A DNA stretch of 64,000 nucleotides from Candolleomyces eurysporus (taxonomy: Eukaryota > Basidiomycota > Agaricomycetes > Agaricales > Psathyrellaceae). Both the position numbers and the translations under genes were made by a program. The stretch lies in assembly GCA_027579435.1 (NCBI GenBank), contig JANBPK010001041.1:1-64000 (forward strand), read 5' to 3'. The notes beneath the pieces were generated by a model. The model was not told the origin of the DNA. It did not search any database and worked only from the letters and a program-made list of their open reading frames with translations. How positions within the stretch are numbered: the first letter of the stretch is position 1; each line of letters opens with the position of its first letter. Positions 1 to 11,427 of this stretch are shown here, in pieces.

Positions 1-798
1 CGGCGCCGCGCACACCCGACTCGGCGGGGGCTGTCTGTGGCGAGTGGCAGTACCGGAAGGAGTAGCGGGAGCGGGAGGTCAGCGACTTCTAGGTCGCCTG
101 CTTCGGGGCATATTGAAGGGCTTCATCTGACTCTACCACCCGCGGCGGATCACCACTCCCAGCCCTCCGGTGGGAGAGGCTCCAGGGGCCGCTCCTACTC
201 CACCTCGTCCTCGTCATCCGGGTCATCTTCTCCCCCAACATCGCCGTATTACCAACAGTTTGCGAGGGTACACCGACCACATCGCCCTCGGAAAGAGAGG
301 CAATTTCGGAAGATCGAGATGCCATTTCTCAGGCATCTGGAGGTGCATGCGTATAATCCTAGCGCTGCTGCGGGGGCCGGTAGGAGGGGTAGCATCGTGT
401 CGAAAGGGAGTGGCTCGGGGAGAGGAGAAGCAAGTTCGAGGGGTCATTCGGTAAACGAGGCACCAGAACATACGTCCCTTGCTCGTTTCCTCTACCTCTT
501 AGCCACACCGTCCCTGCAGACGCTTGCGATCAGTGGGTTGGGGTATGACCAGTGGACCGCGATTGCTGAGATGCTTGGCTTGCCTCGCGACTTGATTCTG
601 GTGGAGCAATCAAGGCCGCCATCCAAGATATCATCCCATAGAGGTTCTTTCAGGAGTGTTGGTGGCGGTATGAAGGAGCGTGGCTCTGACTATGCACAGA
701 GTTATGCCTCATCTAGAGATTCTGTACACCGAGGTGAAGGCTCTGGACGCAGTTTCCCATTTTTAAAGGTGCTGAAGGTAGACTTGGTTGATAGATAG
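1..798 (+). CDS. 3' end of a low-complexity protein, possibly F-box/LRR (5' partial)
   Basis: The reading frame is open from the first base of the window and ends at the TAG at 796-798, so the start and upstream exons lie outside. About 265 residues are visible. The first half is rich in Ser, Gly, Arg and Pro and is probably disordered. Two short stretches look like leucine-rich repeats of fungal F-box proteins: FLRHLEVHAYNP near residue 110 and a segment with LATPSLQTLAISGLGY further on. The end, FPFLKVLKVDLVDR, also resembles a repeat. No F-box is visible because the N-terminus is missing. A GT inside the last codons (AAG|GTAGAC, about 777) could be a splice donor, so the true end may differ. 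The functional assignment is weak; the coding frame itself is convincing. Confidence 0.5.
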   Translation, partial: RRRAHPTRRGLSVASGSTGRSSGSGRSATSRSPASGHIEGLHLTLPPAADHHSQPSGGRGSRGRSYSTSSSSSGSSSPPTSPYYQQFARVHRPHRPRKERQFRKIEMPFLRHLEVHAYNPSAAAGAGRRGSIVSKGSGSGRGEASSRGHSVNEAPEHTSLARFLYLLATPSLQTLAISGLGYDQWTAIAEMLGLPRDLILVEQSRPPSKISSHRGSFRSVGGGMKERGSDYAQSYASSRDSVHRGEGSGRSFPFLKVLKVDLVDR

Positions 799-1474
799 GT
801 GTCGGAATCGCGGAGGTTGAGGTAAAGGGTCCGGTGGGCTGGCCCATCGGACATATGGACTTTCGGACATGTAGAAACAGCCTGGTATGGATAGAAGGAC
901 ATTCAAAGTTTCTTAAAGAGCAACATTAGAAACTTCAATTTTGTATCAAATAGGATAACGTTTAGCAACACATACTATAAAGACTTTAATCGAGACTGTC
1001 CAGAGTCATTATCCATTCAAGGCGTATTATCAGCCGTCCTGGAAGGTACCGTTTATTCCCCTCTTCCTACACAAGCTTGGAGCCCTACCACTTGGGAAGC
1101 AACCCGCTCATAGAATTTGTTCCAGTTCATGGTCGTGCTCATTCTCAATCATTAGAGTTACTTAGAGTCTGTCATCCTATAGGTTTTCAATAAAACGGAT
1201 ATTTCTGCAGCAGAGATCCCTCACTCACTCTGATATTTCATGCGAAAGGATTGTGGTAGAAAGTAAGAGGTCCCAGGCCTGCCAACAGCCGGTTATACAG
1301 CGTATTTGTCTTCACCGCGAGTTCCAAACAACGCGTCTCATGGTTACGGCCCCGAGCACCGCCTCAACGCTCAGAACTTGCTCAGAACGTTCGTTCACCG
1401 GACCACATTCGATACAAGGACCATCCACCTTCCAAGCCCTCAGGGTTGGTCTCTATTCTGGTCGAAGACGCTAG
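799..1474. other. intergenic stretch
   Basis: I see no supported gene here. It probably holds the 3' region of the partial gene and the promoter of the first tandem F-box gene. Confidence 0.4.
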
Positions 1475-3214
1475 ATGCATCAACTTCCCTTTGAACTCCA
1501 GCTTTTGATCGTAGAGAAGCTCGATGTCCTCGATATCTTCCATCTACAACTGGTCTGTGGCCTCATTTTCCTTCGAGGTTTCAACACTAAAATGGATTAT
1601 ACAGACGTGTCGAAAAATGTACGCCATGATTGAAAGATCCGGAAAGACTATCTGGAAGCGCTGTCTACAACGCCAGTGCTTCGAGAATTTGGTATTCCCC
1701 CCGAGCTACAGCCACTTGTCCACAGCTTTTGAGCTCAAGAATGCTTGCACGGGTACGCGCCGCTTTGTAAAAATGCTCGAAGCCGCTTTCGCTACTGGTG
1801 GCACCCTCCCTCATACTCGTACAACACTCGAGTTTCCCTCGGCCCTTTTCAAAGCCTCCGACCTGCGAGATACCTTGCTAATTCCCGGCGGCCGATTCCT
1901 TTTGACCTTCGAGGACAAGTGGGTGTCTATCTGGGATTTACACTCTCTGGTTGAAGATGGCGTGTTTTCTCCGGCTCTTCTAATACGCCATCATCTTGAC
2001 GCTGCGATTGACTATGTCGTGGCCATCGACATGTTCAACGAGGTCAAGATCCGTCTGCTACTCAAGGTCAATGCCAGTGATACAGTACTGTGAGTGATTG
2101 CCGTCCTTTCTATATTGAGAATTATTTCTACCCTGTTATTTCATTGCAGTCAAGAAGTGCAGGTTCACAAAACGGTCGATTCATACCAAGTTCTAGAAGC
2201 AACCTATCTCGATGGTGGAGCTTTCGCCATCCAAACAATGGGTCAGATATCGATCAATGTTTTTCCGTCCGTGGACTTCAATGTCATCCTGGACGATAAC
2301 GTCCTCTTTCGTTTTGACGATCTGACTATGGTCTGGGACTTCCAGACCAACCAAGTATCTGGTTGGAGGGTGAGAGGAATCCCTTCGATTCGCGATGTAC
2401 GTCACCATTCTCTTCACTTCTCACACTGCTAATAACAATCGAACTCTAGATCTTTCCCAATCAGAACTACGTCTTTTACATCACTGGTGAAGGCGTTCAC
2501 GGAGTCAAACCATTCCCTTTCCAACCCGTGCATGACAACTGCGTCTGCCTTTCTTCCTTTTCAGGAACTTGGTCCACCTCTTCTTTCTCCGTATTCCACG
2601 AGTTTCCACACAAACTATGTTCCACCGACAGCGTCATCGGTCCAGTGTTCTGCAACTCCGTGTTGGAGACCGGGCGCTCCTTGATTTACGAACTCAGAGA
2701 AGAGACCGCCTGCACACTAAAATTCTACCGATATCGGTTCCAGTTCAACCCCACTGATCCACTAGCAAGCTCCTTAACCCTCCTGCAGTCCTCTTCGCAA
2801 TCGGTCCAGGAGGACAAGCTTAGCCCACACAAACTGGCACCGCGGTCGCACCAGACGTGTGAGGGCCGTCTGGTCACAGTCTGGTCTGAAGATACACGCT
2901 ATGTTGAAGACGACGATCAACTTACTGGGTCCATCTTTTTATCGCTATCATCGCCCTCGGTGAACGCCTCTCCAAATTCAAACCACCCTGCTTCTTCGGG
3001 CTCTGGCACGGCATTGAAAAGAAGTGTAGATGGAGAAGTGAAATTGGTGCCTTTTATAGTGGATCCGAGGAGTAGTTTACCTGTTCATTTCATTGAAGAT
3101 CTTGTCTGCGACTTTTGCTCCGCCGCAGGAAGGGCGGTGGTGCTTTGGCAGACTGACAGCGGCCATTTGGTGACATCCCACTCTTTAAAGTCGAGTAGCG
3201 TAGAATCCAAATGA
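1475..3214 (+). CDS. F-box protein, tandem copy 1 of 3
   Basis: Model: exons 1475-1552, 1605-2089, 2150-2396, 2450-3214, giving 524 residues with phase kept at each GT-AG junction. The first donor is the weak GTCTGT. The N-terminus is an F-box: LPFELQLLIVEKLDVLDIFH followed by TCRKMY and a conserved Trp in TIWKRCL. F-box proteins couple substrates to Skp1-Cullin-F-box ubiquitin ligases. Downstream are propeller-like blades such as IPGGRFLLTF ending in a WDL motif, and MVWDF, as in other basidiomycete F-box proteins. Two paralogues follow on the same strand with matching exon phases (first exon of 78 nt in each), so the gene arose by tandem duplication. The F-box call is firm; the substrate is unknown. 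Confidence 0.8.
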
Positions 3215-3407
3215 CAATTATTTAAAACTTGCACCACTCTCGATTCCATTTTCCCGACTCCTCCAAAAGGCCAGATGTTTGTCGTGTACGACAGAGACAA
3301 ACATAATAGATCATGCGTTGCAATCAGAACCAATCAAATCTCTCTTTGACACCCTGCCTTCACTCCATCTCGTGGTGCAGCCGTCCCGAATCCAGCAGAC
3401 TCGTTCA

Positions 3408-5115
3408 ATGTTGGAGCTTCCTTCAGAGCTTCAGCTATCGATTATCGAGCACCTCAATGTGTGCGACATCTATCACTTGCAGCAGGTGAGGACCGGTGAA
3501 GACACTTGCATGTCGATACTAATTCCTTTGACAAAACGATAACAGACTTGTAAAGGCCTCTATTCGTTGATTGAAGAAGAGGCAAAATCCGTATGGACCC
3601 GCTGTTTGCAACGACAGTGTGCCATGCACCGTCTATTTTGGCCGAGCTACAAGAATTTGTCGACGGCTACGGAGCTCAAGAACGCCTGCACCGGCATGGT
3701 GCGATTTCTGAGGGAGATGGATCATGCCTCAGCGCCCGGAACTGCCCTTTTACCTCGAACGACTTCTCTCGCACTCCCTCCCGGGGTTATGTCACCGCGG
3801 AGAATGTGTGATATCTACCTCATGCCTGGCGGTCGGTTTCTGCTGACCTTTGAATTCTCATGGATATTCGTCTGGGATCTACAGTCCATTAGCGACTGGA
3901 AACCACCCCCACTCTTGCTGCGTCATCCCATTGACGATGAGATCGACTGGGTTAGCACCCTGAAGGTGATCAGTAGCACCAAAGTCAGATTGCTCATGCG
4001 CATCAAGGTCATCTCAGGCAGCAACATGGGTTCACCAGTGTAAGTCTTTGTATTTTCATTATGAAGTGCAAAGGTTGATCACCGTTTTGTAGCGAGAACC
4101 TCAGGCCTGGAGAAGATCTCAGGTCTTGGAAGGTGTTCGAGCTGACTTACAACGATAACGACACTTTCTCTATCGAGACCGTCGGCCGCCTCGCGGTTGT
4201 CTGTCCTAAAGATCTGCCAGGAGATCCATGTGCCATTCTTGACTCTAATCGAGTTTTATTGCATGTCCACGAGTCCACTCTAGTATGGGACTTCTGCAAC
4301 AAGCGGATTTCCGTATGGACCCTCGAGGAATTACCCCCTGTTTGCGATGTACGTCCTCCCACCTTTAACGTCTCTTTTTCACGATATGGCTCATAGGACT
4401 CCTTTAGCTTTTTCCAAATCAAGGACACGTTTTCTATATCACGGCTGAAGGCGTTCATGGTGTTAAACCCTCTCCATTCCAACCGCTGCAAGACGGCCAA
4501 GTCTTGTCGGTTCCTCTTCAAGAATCTACCACCGCCACCTTCTGCGCATCTCATGAGCAAGTTCACAGCGTCTCTATCCTTCACGGTGTTGTCTGGGGAA
4601 ACCTATGGGGCACCGGTCTAGAAGCAGCACGATCCCTCACCTACGAATTGAAAGAAGAAGCAGACGATACAATCAAATTTTACCGATACAAATTCCAGTT
4701 CAACCACGCCGATCCTTTCAAGAGCTCATTGAAGCTCGTACATTCCTCGTCGCAACTCGTTGAGAACCTCAACATGGCCGGTTGCAATGACTTGCTTCTG
4801 CGGACAGACCAGTCGTGCGAGGATCGACGAGTAGCGCTCTGGACTGAAGGTCCTTTAAGCAGTTTTCGTGGTGCCGTGCTTCTCTCCCCTCGCGAGGCAT
4901 TTGACGATGAGGGTGCTGAATATCATCCCTCTCCATCTTCGACAAACCCTCGTGTCAGTGACCTCAAGATAATCCCCGTCCCTGTGATCGTCCCTGGTAC
5001 TGCATATTATCACTTTGATACCCTGGTCCCAGATTTCTGCTCTGCCTCGGGAAGGGTGGTAGTGCTTTGGTTGGCAAATGGCGATTTTCTGATAAGGGTA
5101 CATGATCTTTTGTAG
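3408..5115 (+). CDS. F-box protein, tandem copy 2 of 3
   Basis: Model: exons 3408-3485, 3546-4039, 4093-4348, 4408-5115, giving 511 residues. The start ATG is fixed by alignment with the other two copies. The F-box covers about residues 3-45 (LPSELQLSIIEHLNVCDIYH, then TCKGLY and SVWTRCL). The shared blade motif MPGGRFLLTF with WDL follows, and the C-terminal exon carries the family motif FCSASGRVVVLW. Only about 190 bp separate it from copy 1. Introns lie at the same codons as in copies 1 and 3 and are 53-60 nt long. It probably acts as a substrate receptor of an SCF ubiquitin ligase, inferred from the domain only. Confidence 0.82.
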
Positions 5116-5392
5116 ATTATCCTGGGTAGCGTGGAATTATAATTTTGTACTTGCTCGCCGAAGACTTGAAAGCGAAGGACTTCCAACCTGCAAAGGCCAA
5201 AGGTCTGCCAGGGTTCCACTGCTAGCCGGAATTGGATATTTGCTTTGATCGCTGGTGGCAAACAACGCGTCCGATGCGGTACTCCTCGCTGTGAACCTCT
5301 GAGCCTCTGCTCTAGGTTTAAAGCGCACCCGGCACTCAGCAATCTCCAGCGCCCGGCAGCCCAACAGCAGGCAGCGAAGGCGCAACAACAAG

Positions 5393-7137
5393 ATGTTGAA
5401 GCTCCCGTTAGAGCTTCAGCTCCTCGTCATCGAAGACCTTGGGGCCCTCGACATCTTCCACGTACAGCTGGTGAGCCGAAAGGTGATCAAAAAATACTTA
5501 CAGCCATCTTGCTAATAGAGACCTCAACAGACATGTAAACACCTCTCGAATTTAATTGAAACAGAAGCGTTGTCAGTCTGGAAGCGCTGTTTACGACTAC
5601 ATTGCCTCAAGAACCGTGCCTTTTGGCCGAGTTTCAAGGACCTTTCTACGGCTTCTGAGTTCAAGGATGCGTGCACTGGCATGCTGCGCTTTCTTCAAAC
5701 ACAGAATCGGGCGTTCTCGGCTGGCCACTCCCTGTCCCCCTCAACGACAACACTCTTATTCCCCAAAGAACTGTTGCCGCTATTAGATGTTCGCGACATC
5801 TACCTGGTTCCTGGGGGTCGGTTTGTTGGGACAATTGAGACTTCGTCTTTGGCCATTTGGGACCTTCGTTCAGTCAAAGACGACTCAAGACCCAGACTTT
5901 TGCTACGCCACCGTTTTGAAGAAGAGATTGATTGGGCTTCTGCTATTAAGATGATCGGTGCTGATAAAATCCGAGTTCTTCTTTCGCAGAATACCTCAAC
6001 TGAAGCGAATGCGCTGTAAGTTTTTGCGTTTGGCTTTATACTTCCAATTGAATGCACCGCTGACTTGCGGCTCAGCCATAATATTCAGCTTGGACAGGAA
6101 CTCAGGTCTTGGATAATGCTCGAGATAACTTGCCCAGACAACGGGGAATTCTTGATTCAAGTCCTCGGCCGCCTCTCTGTTGTTTGTCTGGAGCACCATG
6201 AGCCGGTCCCCCACCCCGTCATTGATTTGGATAGGGTTGTGGTCTCCGTCCCAAGGTTTACTTTGATGTGGGATATGAACCGCAAGGAAGTCTCTTGGTG
6301 GACCCTGCCAAGGGGTCTTCCCCGTATCTATACAGTACGTGAGCCATTGGTCCGGAGATCCCCTCGTCACTGCAATCCGCTAACTGAGTCATTTTTCAGG
6401 TCGTTCCAAATCAAGGTCATGTTTGCTATGTGACGGACGGAGGCATCCACGGGGTCGAGGTACCCCCATCCCGGCCTCTAGAAGACAACCAGGTCCTCCG
6501 ACTTCTACCACCCCCCTTCTCGGAAACGGCCATCCCCTGCAGTTTCTCCATACCTCACCAGCTTATTCACCATCGATTCAACGTCATTCCACTGGATTTG
6601 TACAATACAGGGACAGAGTCAAGACGATCCTTTTTCTACGAAGTTGCCGTCAACGAAGATGATGACAAAACACTGCGACTTTACCGATACCAGTTCATAT
6701 TAAACACAGCCAACCCAATGAAGAGTACACTAAACCTGGTAGAAACGTCGGCTTGGCCTCTTGGGGATCTCGCTCGGCCCAATCACAGATTGGTGCCATG
6801 GTCGTGTCGGCTATGTAATGGTCGAATGGCTATCGTATGGGCAGAAGACAAAGAGATTGACGATAGCGATGACGACAGCGACGACGGGATTGATTTGTCG
6901 ACATCGATGTTCGTATCGGTATCGTCTCCGGTCAGCATTTCCGACAGCCCCAGCCCACTGAGAACGCCAGGTACGGTCGGGAAAATCGGTCTCGTTCCCC
7001 TGGGACTTGATCCCGACTCCAACCCAACCTCGGTCTTTGACTTTACGCCAGAATTCTGTCCGACTTCGGGGAGGGTGGTAGTTCATTGGATGTCAGATAT
7101 TCATGGACACGCAGTGACGCTGCACGAGATTCTATAG
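5393..7137 (+). CDS. F-box protein, tandem copy 3 of 3
   Basis: Model: exons 5393-5470, 5531-6015, 6076-6334, 6400-7137, giving 519 residues. The F-box is LPLELQLLVIEDLGALDIFH then TCKHLSNLIE and SVWKRCL. The blade motif VPGGRFVGTI with WDL and the C-terminal FCPTSGRVVVHW match copies 1 and 2. An acidic stretch (DDSDDDSDDG) around residue 420 is specific to this copy. The second exon is 485 nt, as in copy 1, and the phases are the same, so this is a true tandem paralogue and not a chance ORF. A decayed relative lies near 26019. Confidence 0.82.
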
Positions 7138-7818
7138 CATTATTAAGTAGCCCATAAGTTTGATTTTATTTGACTTCTGCCTTGTATCTGTATAATTCAT
7201 ATAAGCGCCTCATGACTACCTCGTCTAAAGCCTCCGGTAGCAATATATCCAGAAGACCTCCTGCCGGCCACATAGACCGCAGGCTTGCGAAACTATGAGG
7301 CTCCCCACGAAATGAGGATGCTGACTTCCCCTATGATGTTGAAGGCCGCGAATTTTGCGTTTCTAGGAAGGTGGTAAATTCTATGGCCAGGAGATGGGTC
7401 ATCGGGAGCAAACACCAACTGGGTAACGTTGTACGAAATTTTATAGCCACATGTAATAACGACAACATTATAGAACATCGCTGCCCTCTACTAGGGCATG
7501 CTTCAGTTTCAATTCCAAGGATAGGGAGAGGTGTCGCAGAAGCCGACGGACAGGAACCAGTACACTCGCCATCCTCGATACCCAAAACAACCCAACCGAA
7601 CACCTCCTGGAAGATCATAACCGACACATGATGGGTGATTGTGGGTCGTTTAGATCCGTCTCCCATGCAAGCCTCCGCTTCGACACAGGTCCCGGGCCCG
7701 AGGGAGGCCAGAGCGGAGAGTTGCCCCCAACTTTGGCGCCAGGCTACGTGTGACAGAAGCCTTATTTACGATTAGAGAGAAAGAGACTCTCAATCGTAGG
7801 GCAGAAAGAGCGACACCC
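7138..7818. other. intergenic stretch
   Basis: This region lies between convergent genes. It shows no ORF with domain or splice support and probably contains both 3' untranslated regions. Confidence 0.4.
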
Positions 7819-8539
7819 TCAAAGCTTTTTGGCCTTCTCGCGTCTTCCCAACCGAACGCTGACCCTCCAACCCTCCCAAGCAACCCAAGCAAAACACGCC
7901 AATATCACCAACGCTGTACCCAGTTCCACGGTAGGCAAATCGGCGGTATTTCCGAGTGGTATGGATATCTCCAAAGGGTGCTGATCTGGCGTGCTGACAA
8001 GGCAGGAGGACGATGGAAGCGAGGGCAGGGAATCCAACAGAAACTTGGGAATAAGACGACTTGAGCGTGTGCAAGCAGGGAAGCCGGCTTCTGGACATCA
8101 ATGAGCACATCAAATGACTGAAAGATTTACTTTGCTTACCAGAAGATGAGCAAGCCAGAACCACGGTGGGCGCATCGAGCGGCTGCACGACATACGACGT
8201 GTTGAATGTCGGCTTTCCGTAGCGTACATGAATCGGAAGGTGGACTTGTTCCATCACTGAATTGGTCTTCAAGATGACTTCAATGCCGTCTTCGTCAGGC
8301 AGTGCGTGTACAGGCTTTTCGAGCTCCCTAGCACCCTTCCCTTTCAGCCCAACGACCGTGTACTCTTGCTGACGCATATCCAGCTCGTATGGATCCACGA
8401 AGAGTAATGGTGGCAACGAATAGTGGAGGTATAGCGAGCAAGCGGAGGATTCTGCGTCTCCAGAAAATTGAACATTGGTTACGATGGTGGGATGAGCGCC
8501 ATAGGGAGGGCTCAGAGACGAGGAAGAGGTAAGCGACAT
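7819..8539 (-). CDS. PIGX: PIG-X/Pbn1-like subunit of GPI mannosyltransferase I
   Basis: Two exons, 8539-8140 and 8090-7819, are joined across a 49-nt intron with a GTAAGC donor, giving 223 residues. The luminal part has family motifs: LYLHYSLPPLLFVDPYEL, then LPIHVRYG and a short segment with PLDAPTVVLAC. The C-terminus has one membrane helix (about residues 190-208, VELGTALVILACFAWVAWEG) and a short basic tail. This fits PIG-X, the small ER membrane partner that stabilises PIG-M/Gpi14, which adds the first mannose to the GPI anchor. The length is usual for the family. The start ATG at 8539 is the first in frame; an upstream coding exon cannot be excluded. Confidence 0.75.
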
Positions 8540-9772
8540 GGCAGGCGGGGAAAGGGTGCCTTTGATGGCGCATCAAGCGGCGCGACGCGTCGGTTGTTCT
8601 CGGTATTTGCCGGAGAAAGTTCCCATCGGCCATTCCAAGCCATACAAGGTCGTCTAATCGAAGACTCAAGCATAGCTATTATCGCTCACTACTACAGGAT
8701 AATGTCCGGGAAAAATAAGTCGGATATGAGTCACTCACTTTTTGAACTAGTACATCAACCAGCCAGAATTATCAACCGTTCTTCGGCCACCACTCTCGCA
8801 CTGCTAGCCTTATTGTTATCCTCCAGTGTCCATAAGCGGTACCGGCTTCTCCAAATGCTCCGTTGCTTCGAAAGGTAAGGTCAGCATTTACAAGTAACGT
8901 TTTTGTGATAGAAACCGAGTATCGCTCGTCCACTAATGGCGCCCATCCTCATCGCAAGGATCTACCGCGGCCGGTATCCTACCGTTGACCTCGGAGAGAT
9001 GTCTATTCTTTCGTTCCATCCTTGTTCCACCTATGCTTAAAGCTCCTTCAGACCTATCCGGGTCTAGTGGCAGCGCTGTTGTGCAAGAGGTACTGCTGGG
9101 AACTTTTATTGTGGTTGGACGTCACTTCCTTGCATCGTAACCATCCCTTCAACTATGAGTCTGACGGGCTCGTGGTGGCCGAATTGTCTCTTCGACAATC
9201 ATGAAGTCGTTGGAGGTCTGACCTACGTGCATACGCATACCATGGTACACCCCTTCTCCCGTAGAGTAGCTTCCACTAAAGCGACCCCAGATAAACGTCT
9301 TGTTAGAAAGGGAAAATGTTCCTAATCAAGTCACCCGTCAACGCGTCAACGGCGATAACAAAAGAAAGCTTCATCCGCGCATCGTCCGCAACTCCGTGCC
9401 CTATAACAGGGATGGTGATATCATCTAAAAGGAAATACCTGGCAGAACGTCAAGGGCCGTTATTGTATTGGTATCGCGTGTACGAACCCGTACGAAACTA
9501 GTTCCGCTGCTGAACTTCCGGCAGAGACAAAGGACAACATGACGTCTAATGTTCCTGGATATGATCCAAGGAAAAATCGTAATGCTTGGGTCTAGAAAGA
9601 CAATAGTTCTAATCCCCACGGTAATGCCCAGCTTCAAAGTTTAAGCAAACGTTTCCCTCAGGAACAACTCGTGCCATGCCTCGCCTGGTGATGTCGTATG
9701 GCTTCGAGAAGTTAAGCTAACACAATGATCCTGGACCCAACAATAACGGTTCCCTGGCATTGAACTCCGGGG
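8540..9772. other. intergenic stretch upstream of the pheromone gene
   Basis: I found no supported gene. ORFs of 60-136 codons occur here but lack domains and codon-use support. A pheromone-response-element-like sequence lies at 9527-9535 and the TATA box of the pheromone gene follows at 9773. Confidence 0.4.
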
Positions 9773-9779
9773 TATAAAA
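9773..9779 (+). promoter_or_regulatory. TATA box of the pheromone precursor gene
   Basis: TATAAAA stands 141 bp before the pheromone ATG at 9914, followed by a CT-rich leader. That spacing suits a transcription start about 100 bp before the start codon. Confidence 0.5.
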
Positions 9780-9913
9780 CGCTTCAGAAGTCGGTGTTTC
9801 TTCTGCAGGTTTCCCAGTTCCTTCGCCTCCAAGCTCGAGCAGTCCCCAAGCTCTCAGCCTCAACTCCAAATTCACAACCAGCGATACCTTCCTTTCGTCG
9901 CGCATCATACCAA

Positions 9914-10042
9914 ATGGATTCCTTCACCTCCATCACTGCTCTCCTTTCCAACACCGCCGCTGACGACGTTGTCGCAGTGAGCATCCCGACCGACGAGGAG
10001 AACAAGAAGCAATTCTCCGGTGGATACTGCACTATTGCCTGA
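9914..10042 (+). CDS. fungal mating pheromone precursor with CaaX motif
   Basis: A short intron-free ORF encodes 42 residues. It begins MDSF, as many agaricomycete pheromone precursors do, and ends GGYCTIA, a CaaX farnesylation box (Cys-Thr-Ile-Ala). Such precursors are prenylated, trimmed and carboxymethylated at the C-terminus and cleaved internally to a peptide of about 10-15 residues, which is exported and sensed by STE3-type receptors. An acidic/charged stretch (PTDEENKKQ) sits 9-17 residues before the Cys, where N-terminal processing usually occurs; the exact cut site cannot be read from sequence. A TATA box and a CT-rich leader precede it. No STE3 receptor is visible in the window, so membership of the mating-type B locus is unproven. 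Confidence 0.85.
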   Translation: MDSFTSITALLSNTAADDVVAVSIPTDEENKKQFSGGYCTIA

Positions 10043-10631
10043 GCAACAGGCTGTCTGGCATATTTATTTGCCTTGCCCTAGACCTACGATACCACATTCC
10101 TTGTAAGTCCTCGATCGCACACGTCGACATTAGCCAGTACTAACCAATATTTTTCGGCTTCTAGTTCATGACACACGACATCCATCACTAGCACCACATC
10201 GCATCGCACACGCACGCACACGAGCACACTGTACATCACCATCATACACATTCATTGCATTGCGCACGCGCAGTCCACGGAGAAGAGAGGAAGGGGAGAG
10301 GAGTGGCTTTCGAACTTACAACAAACACTTTCCGATTTGCTTTCGTTGATACCCTTATTACGTCGAGCAGCGAATCTCGACTACTTCGTTCTTCATCCAC
10401 CGCATTGATTTGCATTTGCATTGTTTCATTAAATCTTCTCGCAGAGATGTAGCATATTTGCCTGGGGCTCTGACGATATATCCACTAGTTAACGCTGAAT
10501 GAAATGACTTGACGATTAAGTTCCACCAACACCGGAATAGATTAAGAATGAAATGAATGATCGAATTACAGAGTGTGCAATTACAAGCGTTGGTGAGAGC
10601 GGCGCCTCACGACTCTGATAAAGTCGCCCCT
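10043..10631. other. 3' flank of pheromone gene, no gene seen
   Basis: A possible intron in the 3' untranslated region runs from a GTAAGT near 10101 to a CTAG near 10165. A CA-rich stretch follows at about 10197-10260. No coding region is supported. Confidence 0.35.
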
Positions 10632-11427
10632 TTATTTGATGAGGGTGAGGATGACGGATGAGACAGCGGTCGCGCCAAGCACGACATAGCCAGTGCTATA
10701 AGCACCCTTGACGGTCAAGACTACAAGGACGAGAATCAGGACTTGGTAAAAGACATAAAAGGGATGAGGACACTCACATTTTCCGGAATCCCAAGCCAAA
10801 TGCCTCAATCCGTTGATGGCGTGGTAGGAGAAAGGTGCAGCGAGAATGAATTTGCCTGCGTACTTGACGGATTCGGGGAGGGTCTGGACGGCCTCAATAA
10901 CGTGCGTGCTGTCGAATGTTCCAGGAGCGATGAGGTAGGCGATGGAGAAGCCGTAGAGCACTAAAGAGACAGTGGTCAGCCACACCAGTTGCCCCCGCGG
11001 ATGGTTGGAATCACATACAGACGCTGAGGCCAACACCAGTGACACGGTTAGCAATGGAGCCAATCCATGTCAGTTGAGGTTGGTAGATAGTGAAGTGGGG
11101 GCTGCTTGGTCGCTTCAGGCGTTGTTCGTTGAGGATACTGTCGGCAGCAGATGGGGGCAGGGAGTTGGTTTGCACAGATCTAATATGCACTGTTCAGTTG
11201 CACATTTCTTCCAGGCAACCGGAGTATGCGGCCTACCTTCTAGCCACAACATTTCGCATAACAGCGTTGTTGCGCACTAGCAGAACGAATTAGCTCTCGA
11301 GCTCATCGCCATCCCGCTGCCTCCAATATAGAGAGCAGCCTCGTGAGGTCATATACGCACGTGTTCGGGGTGCCAAAGCTGACTGCCTGAGGGCAGCACC
11401 AAGTCCAAGAGCTCGAGAGGCTATCAT
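10632..11427 (-). CDS. SDH3: succinate dehydrogenase cytochrome b560 subunit, mitochondrial
   Basis: Five exons: 11427-11361, 11276-11237, 11179-11019, 10960-10778 and 10720-10632, giving 179 residues with phase kept at each junction. The N-terminus is a basic mitochondrial presequence. The signature SPHFTIYQPQLTWIGSIANR is followed by three membrane helices. The heme-ligand region contains FSYHAINGLRHLAWD, and the protein ends in a helix with STGYVVLGATAVSSVILTL. The product anchors succinate dehydrogenase (complex II) in the inner membrane and takes part in ubiquinone reduction, linking the TCA cycle to respiration. Introns are 50-60 nt. Nothing suggests damage; this is an ordinary housekeeping gene. 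Confidence 0.92.

Noticed and set aside
10197..10260. CA-rich stretch after the pheromone gene
   Set aside because: Imperfect simple repeat in non-coding DNA.
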